Assembly: GCA_002311345.1 (NCBI GenBank)
Contig: DCAA01000028.1
Span: 19,206 to 45,236, forward strand
Reading direction: 5' to 3'
DNA length: 26,031 nucleotides
Origin: Planctomycetes bacterium UBA1146
GTDB lineage: Bacteria > Planctomycetota > UBA8108 > UBA1146
The first letter of the stretch is position 1. Each line of letters begins with the position of its first letter. A program made the position numbers and the translations under genes. This document shows, in pieces, positions 7,759 through 16,631 of this stretch. Below the pieces are notes generated by a model. The model was not told the DNA's origin. It was given only the letters and a program-made list of their open reading frames with translations, and ran no database searches.

Positions 7759-8748
7759 CTAGGATGGTTGAATTGCATCCCATGCCTGTGCGATATCTTG
7801 CGGCAGTGGGACCTGGAAGGAGAGATCTTGCATGGTGATGGGATGGGAAAAAGACAGGGTCTCGGCGTGGAGAGCGGGCCTGCTGATCCATGGCGAAGAG
7901 ACCCCGTATCGCGAATCCCCGATGATGGGTAGCCCAACGGCTGCGAGATGGACTCGGATTTGATTTCTGCGTCCTGTTTCGAGGTGAGCCTCGATGATGG
8001 AATGTTCTCCACGTAGTTCGAGCATCTTCCAGCGGGTAACGGCTTCCTTTCCTTGTTCTCCCTTGCGAGCAAGACGCATCTTCATCGAGCGAGGGTCCTC
8101 GAACAGGGGAAGTCGACAAACCCCCTCATCCAGTTTCGATCTTCCCTGCGAGATGGCGAGATACCTGCGTTCTACTTTTCTATTCTTCAGTTGTTGTTTG
8201 AGATGATCCCGGGCATCCGTGGTTCTGGCGATGGCAAGGATCCCACTGGTGTATCGATCGAGTCTCTGGACGACGAAGAGGGCGGGTCGTTTATTACCCT
8301 CTTTACGGAGTTGTCTGGAGATCTCTCCGAGCAGGCATATTTCTTGTTCATCTTCGTCCGTGGGAACGGTGAGCATCCCGGCAGGTTTGTGAACGACCAT
8401 GATGTGTCGATCCTTGTGCAGGATCTTCATCTCTTCTGCAAAGCTCTTGCGTAGAGCTGTACGAATTTTCATCGGTTCTGGGTTCACTATGACGGGGTCG
8501 CCGATCTTGGGACGGTACCCGGGATCCAGCACGACCTTTCCGGCGATCTGTACCCCACCGCGACGGATGATTTCTCTTGCACGTCTGTGGGGTACTTCCA
8601 GGCGTGCTCTGATTTCTGCCTGGAGCGCACGCTCTTCATCGATTTTCCAGTTGCGAATCTTGCTGCTCAAAATGCCTCCCACGACGATGCTCAGGTGGTC
8701 AGGAGGCAATGTCCAGTGTTGCTCGATCCAGAATACGTTTCCTTTCAT
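7759..8748 (-). CDS. RluA-family RNA pseudouridine synthase (S4 + PseudoU_synth_2)
   Basis: The enzyme isomerises specific uridines in rRNA or tRNA to pseudouridine. An S4 RNA-binding domain (about 46-90, with RRAREIIRRGGVQIAG) precedes the catalytic domain. Catalytic Asp164 lies in QRLDRYTSG (usual HRLDRxTSG, so His is replaced by Gln). VVHKPAGMLTVPT (118-130), LETGRRNQIRVHLAAVGLPIIGD and RPALHAETLSF are further signatures. The start is uncertain: ATG 8748 lacks a visible ribosome site, while TTG 8670 (residue 27) has GGGAGG four bases upstream and would still precede the S4 domain. The exact target (RluC/D-type or other) is not determinable. Confidence 0.93.
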   Translation of the reverse strand: MKGNVFWIEQHWTLPPDHLSIVVGGILSSKIRNWKIDEERALQAEIRARLEVPHRRAREIIRRGGVQIAGKVVLDPGYRPKIGDPVIVNPEPMKIRTALRKSFAEEMKILHKDRHIMVVHKPAGMLTVPTDEDEQEICLLGEISRQLRKEGNKRPALFVVQRLDRYTSGILAIARTTDARDHLKQQLKNRKVERRYLAISQGRSKLDEGVCRLPLFEDPRSMKMRLARKGEQGKEAVTRWKMLELRGEHSIIEAHLETGRRNQIRVHLAAVGLPIIGDSRYGVSSPWISRPALHAETLSFSHPITMQDLSFQVPLPQDIAQAWDAIQPS

Positions 8749-8830
8749 GGAGATCGAGTGGAGTCAGGCCGCCAAACGCTCACCTCGAGCGCGAAATGTT
8801 GCGCGATAGTGGTCGCGGGCAACAGCGCCC

Positions 8831-11050
8831 CTAGTCCTCTTTCTCCTTGACAGCGCGAGCCCCGTATTCGAGCAAGGCGCCTTTCAGATCACGGTCTTCA
8901 GGGTGGATCTGCAGGGCCAGTGACAGCGCGGAGATGGCATCTTCGACTCGATCGGAGTCATGGAGGGCGACAGCATGAACGAGTGCATAGCGAGGTGATT
9001 CAGGTGCTAGTTGCACCGCCCTGGCGAGACTGAGGATCGCCCCCTCCTTCTCCCCGGTACGAACCAGTGCCAGCCCGAGTGCGTGATGAAGCCCTGCATC
9101 ATCGGGAACGCGGGTGATCGCATCCTGGAGAACCTGAACTCCCTCTTCATCCCTTTTCAAGGCACGCAACAGATCTGCCAGGTTGACGGAGGCTGGACCG
9201 AAGGAAGGTTCCTTTCGAAGAGCCTCACGGTAACAAGCGAGTGCCGCCTGGGCATCGCCGAGACGTGCTTCGAGCGCCCCAAGATTTACGTGAGTTTCCG
9301 GACGATCCGCATTGATCCCTTGCACTTTTCGATATTCCGAAATCGCTCGAAGCAATGAAGGATGCAGTTCGGCCGCTTCTGGATTCCTCATCAGTGGTGC
9401 GAGAAGTTCTGCGGTGACCATCCGGACGATCAAACTCGAATCGTTCAGGAATCCCTGGATCCTGCCCGCGATCGCTTCTGGTGGAGCCAGCGTGATGGCC
9501 AGCAGTGCACCACGGCGAACGAGTGGATCGGGATCCTCGAGTCCCCGGTCCACGAGATCGAGTGTCGTGCCATCGAGCCAGCGACTCAGTTCCGAGAGCG
9601 CAGTGGCCCGAGCGATGGCAGGAGTCTGTTCCGATTCGATTGCCATGCGCAGCAGTTCCGGAGCGATCGCTGATCCGCGACGGGCGGCATGGAGTGCTTC
9701 TCCCCAGTGGAAGTTACCGGTGCGCCCCTGTGGGAACCATTCGATTACTCTCTGGGTTGCCCAGGCGGCATCTCGGTCCTGATGACAACTGTTACAGGCG
9801 TTGGGGCTTCCGATGCGAGTTGTCAGATCGGGACGGGGAACCCGGAAGGAATGGTCGCGTCTCAAATCGACTTCCATATAGGTTCGAGAGGACATGTGAC
9901 AGTCGATGCAAGCACTGCCCTCGCCACCGTCCGCGTGATGGTGATGAGCGGCGAGATCGTAGATTCCAGGATCGTGGCAGCCGCTGCAGAGGGCGTTTCC
10001 TTCGAGCCGGAGCGTGCCCCGATGCGGGTCGTGGCAATCGGAGCAGGTGACCCCTTCGCTGTACATGCGACTCTGGAGAAAGGAGCCGTGCACGTAGACC
10101 TCATCGAGGATCTGCCCGTCGTCGTGATAGAGTCCCCTTTCCAGCAGACTCAGCAGGTGTGTTTCTGACAGAGCCGCTCCCGGGACCGATCCATCGACGA
10201 GAGCCGTGCGACGGGAATGGCAACGAGCACAGGTCTCGGTTTCTGCATGGTGAGCCAGGGGAGGATCTCTTCGTGCCACCTTTTCTCCCTCGGCTCGGAC
10301 CCAGCGTGCTCGGTTGTCCACCAGGTCCACCGGGAAACCACCCCTGTCTGGGGGAGCGAGACGTTCATTTTCTGGCGTGTCATTCCACTTCCTTGCCCAC
10401 GAGACATGCTGGCTGCCGGGTCCGTGACAGGCTTCACAGGAGACATCGATTTCTTGCCAGGTGGTGTTGAAGGAGTCAGTGGAGGCGTCATAACCCTTGA
10501 CCAGACCGGTCGAGTGGCATTCAGCACACATGTGATTCCAGTTGTTGAGGATGCCAGACCAGTGCAGAGGATCTCCCGGCGGCGTTTCTTCTTCGGGAAA
10601 GAGCGGGTACCAGCGAGCTCCTCCGGGAGCAGTGGCATCCGCCCAGGGCACCGGGAATGACTGCAGACGTCCTCGCTCACCCTCGACCAGCAGTTGCTGG
10701 CACGGTGTCACACCGAAGAAATAGCGGACTGGCAGAGTGCGTTTGCCCTGGGCATCCTCGACCTCGATCACCGGTGCGTCATCGATGGTGATGAATCGGG
10801 AGAGGAGGCCGCCATGGCTGACCTCTTGCCCCTCGAAAGGAGCCCGCACGGCGGGGTCTCCCACCTCCAGCATGGAGAGATCATGGTGAGAGCCAGTCCA
10901 GGCACTGTGTTGCTCGACATGGCAGCCAGCGCACACCTTCCGACCGACGTGCTGAAGTGATTCCTGAGCCGCAGACAGGGTCCAGCAACCGAACAGGAGA
11001 AGCGTGATCGGCATGATTCTCGCCATCAGCAACGAGCGTGTGTCGGCCAT
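8831..11050 (-). CDS. Secreted octaheme c-type cytochrome fused to HEAT and TPR repeats
   Basis: The start is ATG 11050, with GGAGG and five bases before it; an ATG at 11074 would add eight residues but has no such site. A signal peptide (about 1-29, ending LSAAQ) should send it to the periplasm. Eight CxxCH haem-binding motifs follow, at about residues 40, 175, 205, 274, 336, 355, 381 and 419. The last ones are the close-packed CSDCH, CSGCH, CIDCH and CNSCH cluster of the cytochrome c554/NrfA-like 'doubled CXXCH' group. HEAT-like helices span about 435-555 and TPR repeats about 565-735. Multihaem cytochromes carry electrons in respiratory chains; the repeat tail suggests docking to a partner. 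No redox enzyme gene lies beside it, so the acceptor is unknown. It starts 67 nt after the Fn3/dockerin-like gene on the same strand. Confidence 0.9.
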   Translation of the reverse strand: MADTRSLLMARIMPITLLLFGCWTLSAAQESLQHVGRKVCAGCHVEQHSAWTGSHHDLSMLEVGDPAVRAPFEGQEVSHGGLLSRFITIDDAPVIEVEDAQGKRTLPVRYFFGVTPCQQLLVEGERGRLQSFPVPWADATAPGGARWYPLFPEEETPPGDPLHWSGILNNWNHMCAECHSTGLVKGYDASTDSFNTTWQEIDVSCEACHGPGSQHVSWARKWNDTPENERLAPPDRGGFPVDLVDNRARWVRAEGEKVARRDPPLAHHAETETCARCHSRRTALVDGSVPGAALSETHLLSLLERGLYHDDGQILDEVYVHGSFLQSRMYSEGVTCSDCHDPHRGTLRLEGNALCSGCHDPGIYDLAAHHHHADGGEGSACIDCHMSSRTYMEVDLRRDHSFRVPRPDLTTRIGSPNACNSCHQDRDAAWATQRVIEWFPQGRTGNFHWGEALHAARRGSAIAPELLRMAIESEQTPAIARATALSELSRWLDGTTLDLVDRGLEDPDPLVRRGALLAITLAPPEAIAGRIQGFLNDSSLIVRMVTAELLAPLMRNPEAAELHPSLLRAISEYRKVQGINADRPETHVNLGALEARLGDAQAALACYREALRKEPSFGPASVNLADLLRALKRDEEGVQVLQDAITRVPDDAGLHHALGLALVRTGEKEGAILSLARAVQLAPESPRYALVHAVALHDSDRVEDAISALSLALQIHPEDRDLKGALLEYGARAVKEKED

Positions 11051-11117
11051 CAGATCCTCCTGCACCTCGATCATGATGGATCGAGCAGAAAGAGTCGAGG
11101 ACCGTCCGGGACGCTGA

Positions 11118-12965
11118 TCAGGGGCACGCTGTCGTCGGATTGCAAGTCAGCGAGTCATCGCTGGGATCCAGCCCACAATTGGTGCCGCTGGGAGCAGGAA
11201 GGGGACCTGATCCTGCGAACAAGGTTCCCAGTCCGGCGATGGCGTCGGCGATGTTGGTCGACCCGTCGTCGTTCATGTCACACGAATCCTCGCACTCACC
11301 TCCGGGGCCGCCACTGAAGAGAGCTGCCAGAAGGTAGATGCAGTCTGCGATGTTGAAGGAACCATCGCTGTTGCAATCGCCACGACGGAAAGTTGTACCG
11401 GTCGGAGGTGGCGGAGGTGCGACATATTCGCCGGCAGTGACGGAGATGTTGTCGACCGCAAGCCACCACTGATTTCCAGGAGAGGTGTACTTGATGATGA
11501 AAGCGACTTCCGATTCTCCCGCAGCGCGTGGTTCATTGAAGACGGTTTCGATGAAGAGCGGATCGTTATTGGCAGCCGGAGCAGTGGTGGTGGGAGCCCG
11601 GAAGATGGGAGGGAGCACCCAGCTGGTTCCACCGTCGAGGCTGAGCAAGATCTCGATGGTTTCTGAACCGTACGGCATCGCCTCGGCATCGATATGCAGA
11701 TAAACGCGTTCCTCTGCCGAGCAATCGATGATCGGAGTGATGAGGCGTTCGTCTTCTGCTGGGTCTGGATCGCAGTCGGAGTCGATGATCGCGAAGAAAT
11801 CATCGAGTCGATTCACAGCTCTGCCTCCCTGGTAGGGTAGGTTTCCTCCGTTGTTGGCGGTGACCGATCTAGCACAGGGATCCTGGGTGTTCCAGGTGTC
11901 GAGAGGAGAACCGGTATTCAGTCCGACGATCTGCCAGTCGGCAGGGATGCCGTTGGAAAAATCTTCCATCTCGAGCAGGATCGTTTCTCCACCTCCGAAC
12001 GTGAGGACATCGTCGATGAGGACATCATCGATGGCGATCCACCAGTCCCAGTTCGGTTCGAAGTGGCGGAACCGCACACGAACAGTGGATTCTCCCGCTG
12101 CGTACGGAGTCAAGTCGACCTCCAGCCACTGATAGACACCATCGGCATTTTCGATGGTGGCGACCGGTTCCACGGTCGTTCGGGTCGGGGCCACACGCCG
12201 GTAGACGGTTTCCCAGTTGGTTCCATTATCGACGGTGACATCGATGTCGAACACGGCATTTCCATTGTCGTTGAGCTGAGCCAATACCGATGCATGCAGC
12301 ACGACCTGGCCGGTAGCGGAACAATCAAAAGTCGGAGTCCAGATGTCGTGAGACATGCCAGATCCGATGGGGTTTGAAGTCCCCCCCCCAGCTCCACCAC
12401 CGAAGTCGCTATCGGAGATGATGAAATTTCCGTACGTTTCGTACCCATCGACCTTGGGAGGATTTGGTCTGCCGAGAGGATTGGTCAGCGTCCATGTGGA
12501 ATCCTCGACGGGACTATTTTCATCGACGATGGCCCATCCTCCGATACTCTCCAGTTCGACATCCGAGGAATAGGTCTCGAAGCCCTCGAACAGAATGAGA
12601 GTCCCGGTGCTATAGATGGCTCTGCTGAAGAGTTCCGGGCAAGGAGGAGTAGAGGTCTCGGGAAGCAGCGAGTAGTCCAGTGTGTGATGGCGTCCGGCTG
12701 CGAGACTGGAAACGTCATCGACGTAACTGTTCGTGGAACTGTTTACCGTGGCGATCAGCAGTCCGCCTCTGTAGATCTCGAATTGTGCTGCCGAGGTGCC
12801 AGTCGGTGGCAAGATCCATTCCAGGACCATCTCCTGCTGTCCATAGGATGGATATACCTGCAGGTTCTCGGGACAGAACTGCGCCTGTACCTGCGATCCA
12901 ACCGCCGAGATAAAAAACAAGACGTAAAAACTGGCCAGGGGCCGTGAGGAATACCAGAACCTCAT
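11118..12965 (-). CDS. Secreted Fn3/beta-sandwich protein with C-terminal dockerin-like repeats
   Basis: Residues 1-28 form a signal peptide. An Fn3-like domain follows (about 30-110, containing MVLEWILPP and FEIYRGG). Two related extracellular modules come next, about 130-325 and 330-530, each ending in a similar WWxAxDxxxx segment (WWIAIDDVLID and WWLAVDNISV). These resemble MAM/jelly-roll domains of cell-surface proteins. The last 75 residues hold two dockerin-like EF-hand repeats (GDCNSDGSFNIADCIYLLA and CDMNDDGSTNIADAIAGL). No catalytic motif is seen; an adhesive or structural role is an inference. ATG 12965 is preceded by an unusually complete ribosome-binding sequence. A run of nine G on the coding strand (12381-12389) encodes part of the GGGAGGG linker. 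Confidence 0.85.
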   Translation of the reverse strand: MRFWYSSRPLASFYVLFFISAVGSQVQAQFCPENLQVYPSYGQQEMVLEWILPPTGTSAAQFEIYRGGLLIATVNSSTNSYVDDVSSLAAGRHHTLDYSLLPETSTPPCPELFSRAIYSTGTLILFEGFETYSSDVELESIGGWAIVDENSPVEDSTWTLTNPLGRPNPPKVDGYETYGNFIISDSDFGGGAGGGTSNPIGSGMSHDIWTPTFDCSATGQVVLHASVLAQLNDNGNAVFDIDVTVDNGTNWETVYRRVAPTRTTVEPVATIENADGVYQWLEVDLTPYAAGESTVRVRFRHFEPNWDWWIAIDDVLIDDVLTFGGGETILLEMEDFSNGIPADWQIVGLNTGSPLDTWNTQDPCARSVTANNGGNLPYQGGRAVNRLDDFFAIIDSDCDPDPAEDERLITPIIDCSAEERVYLHIDAEAMPYGSETIEILLSLDGGTSWVLPPIFRAPTTTAPAANNDPLFIETVFNEPRAAGESEVAFIIKYTSPGNQWWLAVDNISVTAGEYVAPPPPPTGTTFRRGDCNSDGSFNIADCIYLLAALFSGGPGGECEDSCDMNDDGSTNIADAIAGLGTLFAGSGPLPAPSGTNCGLDPSDDSLTCNPTTACP

Positions 12966-12977
12966 GGATCACCTCCT
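12966..12977 (-). promoter_or_regulatory. Extended Shine-Dalgarno: 12-nt complement of the 16S rRNA 3' end
   Basis: On the coding (minus) strand AGGAGGTGATCC sits directly before ATG 12965, with the GGAGG core six bases from the start. It is complementary to the conserved bacterial 16S 3' end GGATCACCTCCT along all twelve bases, longer than any other ribosome site noticed here. It fixes the start codon and suggests strong initiation. Confidence 0.75.
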
Positions 12978-13142
12978 CCATTCGGTACCGATCCAGGATA
13001 CCACCTGGCTGGCTATCTGATCACCCTCCGTTATCTCATCTTAGGTTCGTCGCATCCAGAAACAGTGCCATTTGAATGGGGCAATACCGTTAACAATCCT
13101 TAGAGTGGTTCACAAGAATAAGTCGACCGAAACGGGGAGCCC
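12978..13142. other. Divergent intergenic region
   Basis: About 165 nt separate the extended ribosome site of the minus-strand Fn3/dockerin-like gene from the plus-strand acyl-CoA dehydrogenase. The two genes are transcribed away from each other, so both promoters should lie here. The only promoter-like string seen is TTGAAT near 13073 followed by AT-rich bases, which is not enough to call a promoter. Confidence 0.4.
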
Positions 13143-14336
13143 ATGACTTCGAAAAGAATGGATCATTATCTCGAATCTCTCCTCGTCGAGGAACAGTTTG
13201 ATCTCTATCGCGCAATTTCACGATTTGCCGATGAAGAACTTGCAGACCAGTTGCTCGCCTGGGAACGCAATAAGATGCTGGTTCCCGATGATGTGATCGA
13301 GAAACTCGGAGAGATGGGTGTGTTTGGGTTACCGATTCCCGAATCGTATGGAGGACAGGGGGGAGGCCTGACCGATTTGCTGCTGGCTGGGTTGGCACTG
13401 TCATATCAGAGCCAATCGGTCGCGATCACCGCTGGAGCCGCGGTGTCACTGGGAGCAACTCCTGTGTTTCTGTTTGGTACCGAAAAGCAGAAGTCAGAGC
13501 ATTTACCAGATCTTGCTTCCGGGAAAAGGATATTCGCTTTCGGTCTTTCAGAACCCGGACGAGGATCCGATGCAGCAAATCCTGAAGTGGTTGCCGAACA
13601 GGTTGGTGAGGGTTTTGTCATCCGGGGAGAGAAGTGCTGGATTACGAATGCCGCCTGGGCGAGTCACATAGTGGTGCATGCCCTGACCGACGCCAACGGG
13701 CGAAACGGTCATCGAAGTTCCTGTTTCATCATTCCCAGGGATCGAGAAGGGGTTCATTACCAGGAGATGGAAGGGAAGACAGTCTGGCCCCTTTCTTCTA
13801 CCGGGTCGATCGTCTTCGATTCAGTCGAGGCCACAAGCGATGAGATTCTGGGGGAGTTACACGAGGGATTTTATGTCATGGCAACAGCGCTCAATGGCGG
13901 GCGGCTCTTTGTCGCCGCACTGGCACTTGGATCGCTCGCCTTCGCGCTGGATAAGGTGCGTGGCTATGTCCAGCAAAGGGATCAATTCGGAGGCCCCATC
14001 GGTAGATTCCAGCGAGTTCAGGATGTTGTCTTTGAAATGGACCTGGTTCTCGAAAGGAACCTCACCTGGATGATCGAACTTGGGAAGCGATATGACCAGA
14101 AAACGTTGGAGCGAGAACAGGCGGCCAAGTTGAAAATCGATACCAGTCGTGCAGCTTCCAGGCTGTTGCAGGATGCGATGGAAGTTTGTGGGGGAGTCTC
14201 AGCTCTCGATGAATTCGGTCTGGCACGACATGCTGCCGATTTGTTCGTGACCCGAGTGGGAGAGGGATCCAACCGAGCTTTGATGACTCAGGCTGTTCGC
14301 CCGTTACTTCCCGACATCGCCGATCAGTTGCAGTGA
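13143..14336 (+). CDS. Acyl-CoA dehydrogenase family protein
   Basis: The family oxidises acyl-CoA thioesters to enoyl-CoA with FAD, passing electrons to ETF. The 397-residue product has the expected order of domains: an N-terminal helical domain, FAFGLSEPGRGSDAA in the middle beta domain, CWITNAAWASHIVV, and a C-terminal helical domain. In the last, the QRDQFGGPIGRFQRVQ segment and the catalytic-base slot GEGSN (usual YEGTN) with Glu374 can be seen. PESYGGQGGGLTD (66-78) is also typical. It is a single-gene unit, not next to other beta-oxidation genes, so the chain length or branched-chain substrate is unknown. The nearest stop of a neighbour (TldD-like) is convergent, only 12 bp away. Confidence 0.95.
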   Translation: MTSKRMDHYLESLLVEEQFDLYRAISRFADEELADQLLAWERNKMLVPDDVIEKLGEMGVFGLPIPESYGGQGGGLTDLLLAGLALSYQSQSVAITAGAAVSLGATPVFLFGTEKQKSEHLPDLASGKRIFAFGLSEPGRGSDAANPEVVAEQVGEGFVIRGEKCWITNAAWASHIVVHALTDANGRNGHRSSCFIIPRDREGVHYQEMEGKTVWPLSSTGSIVFDSVEATSDEILGELHEGFYVMATALNGGRLFVAALALGSLAFALDKVRGYVQQRDQFGGPIGRFQRVQDVVFEMDLVLERNLTWMIELGKRYDQKTLEREQAAKLKIDTSRAASRLLQDAMEVCGGVSALDEFGLARHAADLFVTRVGEGSNRALMTQAVRPLLPDIADQLQ

Positions 14337-14348
14337 CCCGCTTCGATC

Positions 14349-15992
14349 CTATTTATCTCCGGGCATGGGGTAGCAGTACTGGGTGTATGGGGACTCTGCC
14401 TTGCTCTGCAGTTCCAGATGTCGAACCAGTAATGCTGGGCTGATGGTAGATACCGGAATGAATCCACTCTCTGCTCCGCACCAGGCGTTATCAACTTCCG
14501 GACGATCTCCTGCGGCGATGATTCCGTGAACCGCGTTGAGAGGGGTGCCGATGAAGTTGATTCCACGCACCAACTCTTCGCGACCGTCGGGATAGATTCG
14601 AGAAGCGAGATTCACGTCTCCGAGAAATGCCTGGAAATCGTAAGCCTCGGTCGCTGTTTCGCCATCTGAAGCGACCATGATGCGGATGCCATAGGGAACT
14701 CCCTGAATCTTGATCTGCTCGATCAGTTGTTTTTTGAGAGATTTCTCATCGTGACTGATCGAGGTCTTCAGGATCGTAACCCCCATCCTGCTCATCGCTC
14801 TCTCGTGTCGATGGGATCGGGAATGGCCATTTGATCTGTGACCTTTCTTGACCGGAATTCTCCCCGTCAAGAAACCTGACAATTTCCCAGATTCGATCAA
14901 CCGCGCATCGGTTGCCGCGGTCCCCTCGTCATCGAATCGGTAATGGCCAACCAATCCCTGTTCAGTGCCCTGGGAATCTCGCCAGAAGTCCAGGCTTGGA
15001 TCGTCATGAAGGGTCAGGAATTCAGGGAGTACTTTCTTGCCCAGAGAATCTGCAAAGGTACGAGCCTCCCCATTGGCCCGAAGGCGATTTCCCTCCAGTC
15101 GATGGCCAAGTGCCTCGTGTACCATCAATCCAGCCGGTACAGGGTCGAGCAGAACCGGGCCCGAATAGGAATGGATGCGCGGAGCAGCGGCGATCTTTTT
15201 CAGCAACCTGGCCGCCGACCGGATCTGACGCCTGAAATTTGTAAGATCAGGCAGTTCGTCGGGTGTCCTGGCGAAGTGACTGATGGTCCAGGGTAGTCCA
15301 TCTCCTGTGGGACTCAGGTGCCAGAGATATGCCTCCAGTTGCCAGTAGGAACGACTCTCGATGATGGAGGAGCCTTCCGTATTGACGAACAGATTGGTCT
15401 GGTGCCTCACTTTCAACTCGACGTGGCTGTTACGGATGAGGGGGAAAGCGCGCACGGTGGCACTGGCTTTCTCGACGTAGTTCGACCAGTACTCCCGGTC
15501 CACGACGGGAAGATCGGTGGGGCCTCGATCGATCACCGGTTTGCATTTTTGCCATGCTCCGAGGTGATCAGTGGTATCGAGATAGGTCAGTTCGTGGGCC
15601 TTTTTATGGAGATAGGCTTCTTCTGCCTCCCGGTATTTTGCATCGGTGAGCCTCCAGAGACCGATTCTCATCGGATCCGAGCGATCGGAGATGGGCAATT
15701 CGACATAGCCATGGGATTCGTCCTCGTCGGAGTTGTCGAACAGGCCACCATCTGCGATCTGGTCGCGTCGATGACTTCCCACATGGGTATCTGCGAGACA
15801 ATTTCTTCTTCGATTTGATTCATTCCGATAGAGGGATCCGTACCGAGCTTCGACCTCGAAGATGTCGAGATCCCGAATCTGGTAGGAAAGGTAGAACAAC
15901 TTCGGGAAGCCGGGTTTTTTCAGACCCGCCGTGGCCCTGTGGGCCTCATCGGCAGCGACGCGTGCCAGCCGAAGTGCGGAACCGCGATTCAA
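14349..15992 (-). CDS. TldD/PmbA-family metalloprotease
   Basis: TldD-type proteins are Zn-dependent peptidases that act on unfolded peptides or peptide precursors. HEALGHRLE (292-300) is the HExxxH metal motif, and Cys505 in NAWCGAESGFIPVS is at the position of the third metal ligand. KKGHRSNGHSRSHRH precedes the active-site loop and corresponds to the SNGHGR segment of the family. The N-terminal about 250 residues form the large, less conserved domain. At 547 residues it is longer than E. coli TldD (about 480). The start is TTG 15992: GGAGGAGG lies four bases upstream and the TTG overlaps the apt stop (TTGA), so the two genes are likely translationally coupled. No PmbA partner gene is in the window. 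Confidence 0.9.
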   Translation of the reverse strand: MNRGSALRLARVAADEAHRATAGLKKPGFPKLFYLSYQIRDLDIFEVEARYGSLYRNESNRRRNCLADTHVGSHRRDQIADGGLFDNSDEDESHGYVELPISDRSDPMRIGLWRLTDAKYREAEEAYLHKKAHELTYLDTTDHLGAWQKCKPVIDRGPTDLPVVDREYWSNYVEKASATVRAFPLIRNSHVELKVRHQTNLFVNTEGSSIIESRSYWQLEAYLWHLSPTGDGLPWTISHFARTPDELPDLTNFRRQIRSAARLLKKIAAAPRIHSYSGPVLLDPVPAGLMVHEALGHRLEGNRLRANGEARTFADSLGKKVLPEFLTLHDDPSLDFWRDSQGTEQGLVGHYRFDDEGTAATDARLIESGKLSGFLTGRIPVKKGHRSNGHSRSHRHERAMSRMGVTILKTSISHDEKSLKKQLIEQIKIQGVPYGIRIMVASDGETATEAYDFQAFLGDVNLASRIYPDGREELVRGINFIGTPLNAVHGIIAAGDRPEVDNAWCGAESGFIPVSTISPALLVRHLELQSKAESPYTQYCYPMPGDK

Positions 15993-16534
15993 TCGGCCTC
16001 CTCCAGAAGACTGATGACTCGCGCATCTGGCAATTTCTTTCGACCATCAAGGGAAAGAAGTTCCATCAAAAAAGCGCAGCAGATCACGACTCCACCCGAC
16101 TTCTCAACCAGTTCGCAGCAAGCGGCCATCGTTCCACCCGAGGCCAGGACATCATCGACCAGCAGAACCTTTTGTCCCGGTTGTATAGCATCGGCGTGCA
16201 TCTCAACCTCGTCAGTGCCGTACTCGAGGGAGTATTTTACCGAACAGGTTTTGCGAGGTAGTTTTCCGGGTTTTCTGATGGGTACAAATCCGATCCCCAT
16301 GCGCATTGCCAGCGGGACTCCGAACAGAAAACCTCTCGATTCCGGGGCAGCGATGATTTCTGCGCCCAGATCGGATACGCGCTCCTCCAGGAGATCGATG
16401 GAGGAAAAAAAAGCACTGGGGCAGGCAAGTAGAGTGGTGATGTCCTTGAACTGGATTCCTGGCTCGGGAAAGTCAGGAACCGTGGCGATTCGCTCGCGGA
16501 GGATGTCGATACGCTCGTCGCTGTTGTGGTTCAC
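15989..16534 (-). CDS. apt: Adenine phosphoribosyltransferase
   Basis: It salvages adenine to AMP using PRPP. The 181-residue product, from GTG 16534, shows VPDFPEPGIQFKDIT (the APRT N-terminal signature), APESRGFLFGVPLA, VPIRKPGKLPRKT, and the PRPP-binding loop VLLVDDVLASGGTMAA. GGGAGGGA lies six bases before the GTG. The frame can be extended back to 16744, but that extension overlaps the sigma-factor gene, is arginine/proline-rich and lacks family resemblance, so it is rejected. The family's typical length is 170-180. It lies downstream of the sigma factor and upstream of, and overlapping, the TldD-like gene. Confidence 0.96.
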   Translation of the reverse strand: MNHNSDERIDILRERIATVPDFPEPGIQFKDITTLLACPSAFFSSIDLLEERVSDLGAEIIAAPESRGFLFGVPLAMRMGIGFVPIRKPGKLPRKTCSVKYSLEYGTDEVEMHADAIQPGQKVLLVDDVLASGGTMAACCELVEKSGGVVICCAFLMELLSLDGRKKLPDARVISLLEEAD

Positions 16535-16631
16535 GGATATTCCCTCCCGCCTAATTGGCCCGCGGCGGCAGACCCCGGGTCGCACAAGGGATGCTATCCG
16601 AACCCTCGATGGGGGGGAAGGGTAGCGGCGA

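Noticed and set aside
9505..10050. A 181-codon plus-strand frame opposite the octaheme cytochrome
   Set aside because: It has Arg-rich shadow composition and lies opposite eight well-formed haem motifs.
14337..14348. An intrinsic terminator between the convergent acyl-CoA dehydrogenase and TldD-like genes
   Set aside because: Only 12 bases separate the stops, and no hairpin with a T-run was seen.
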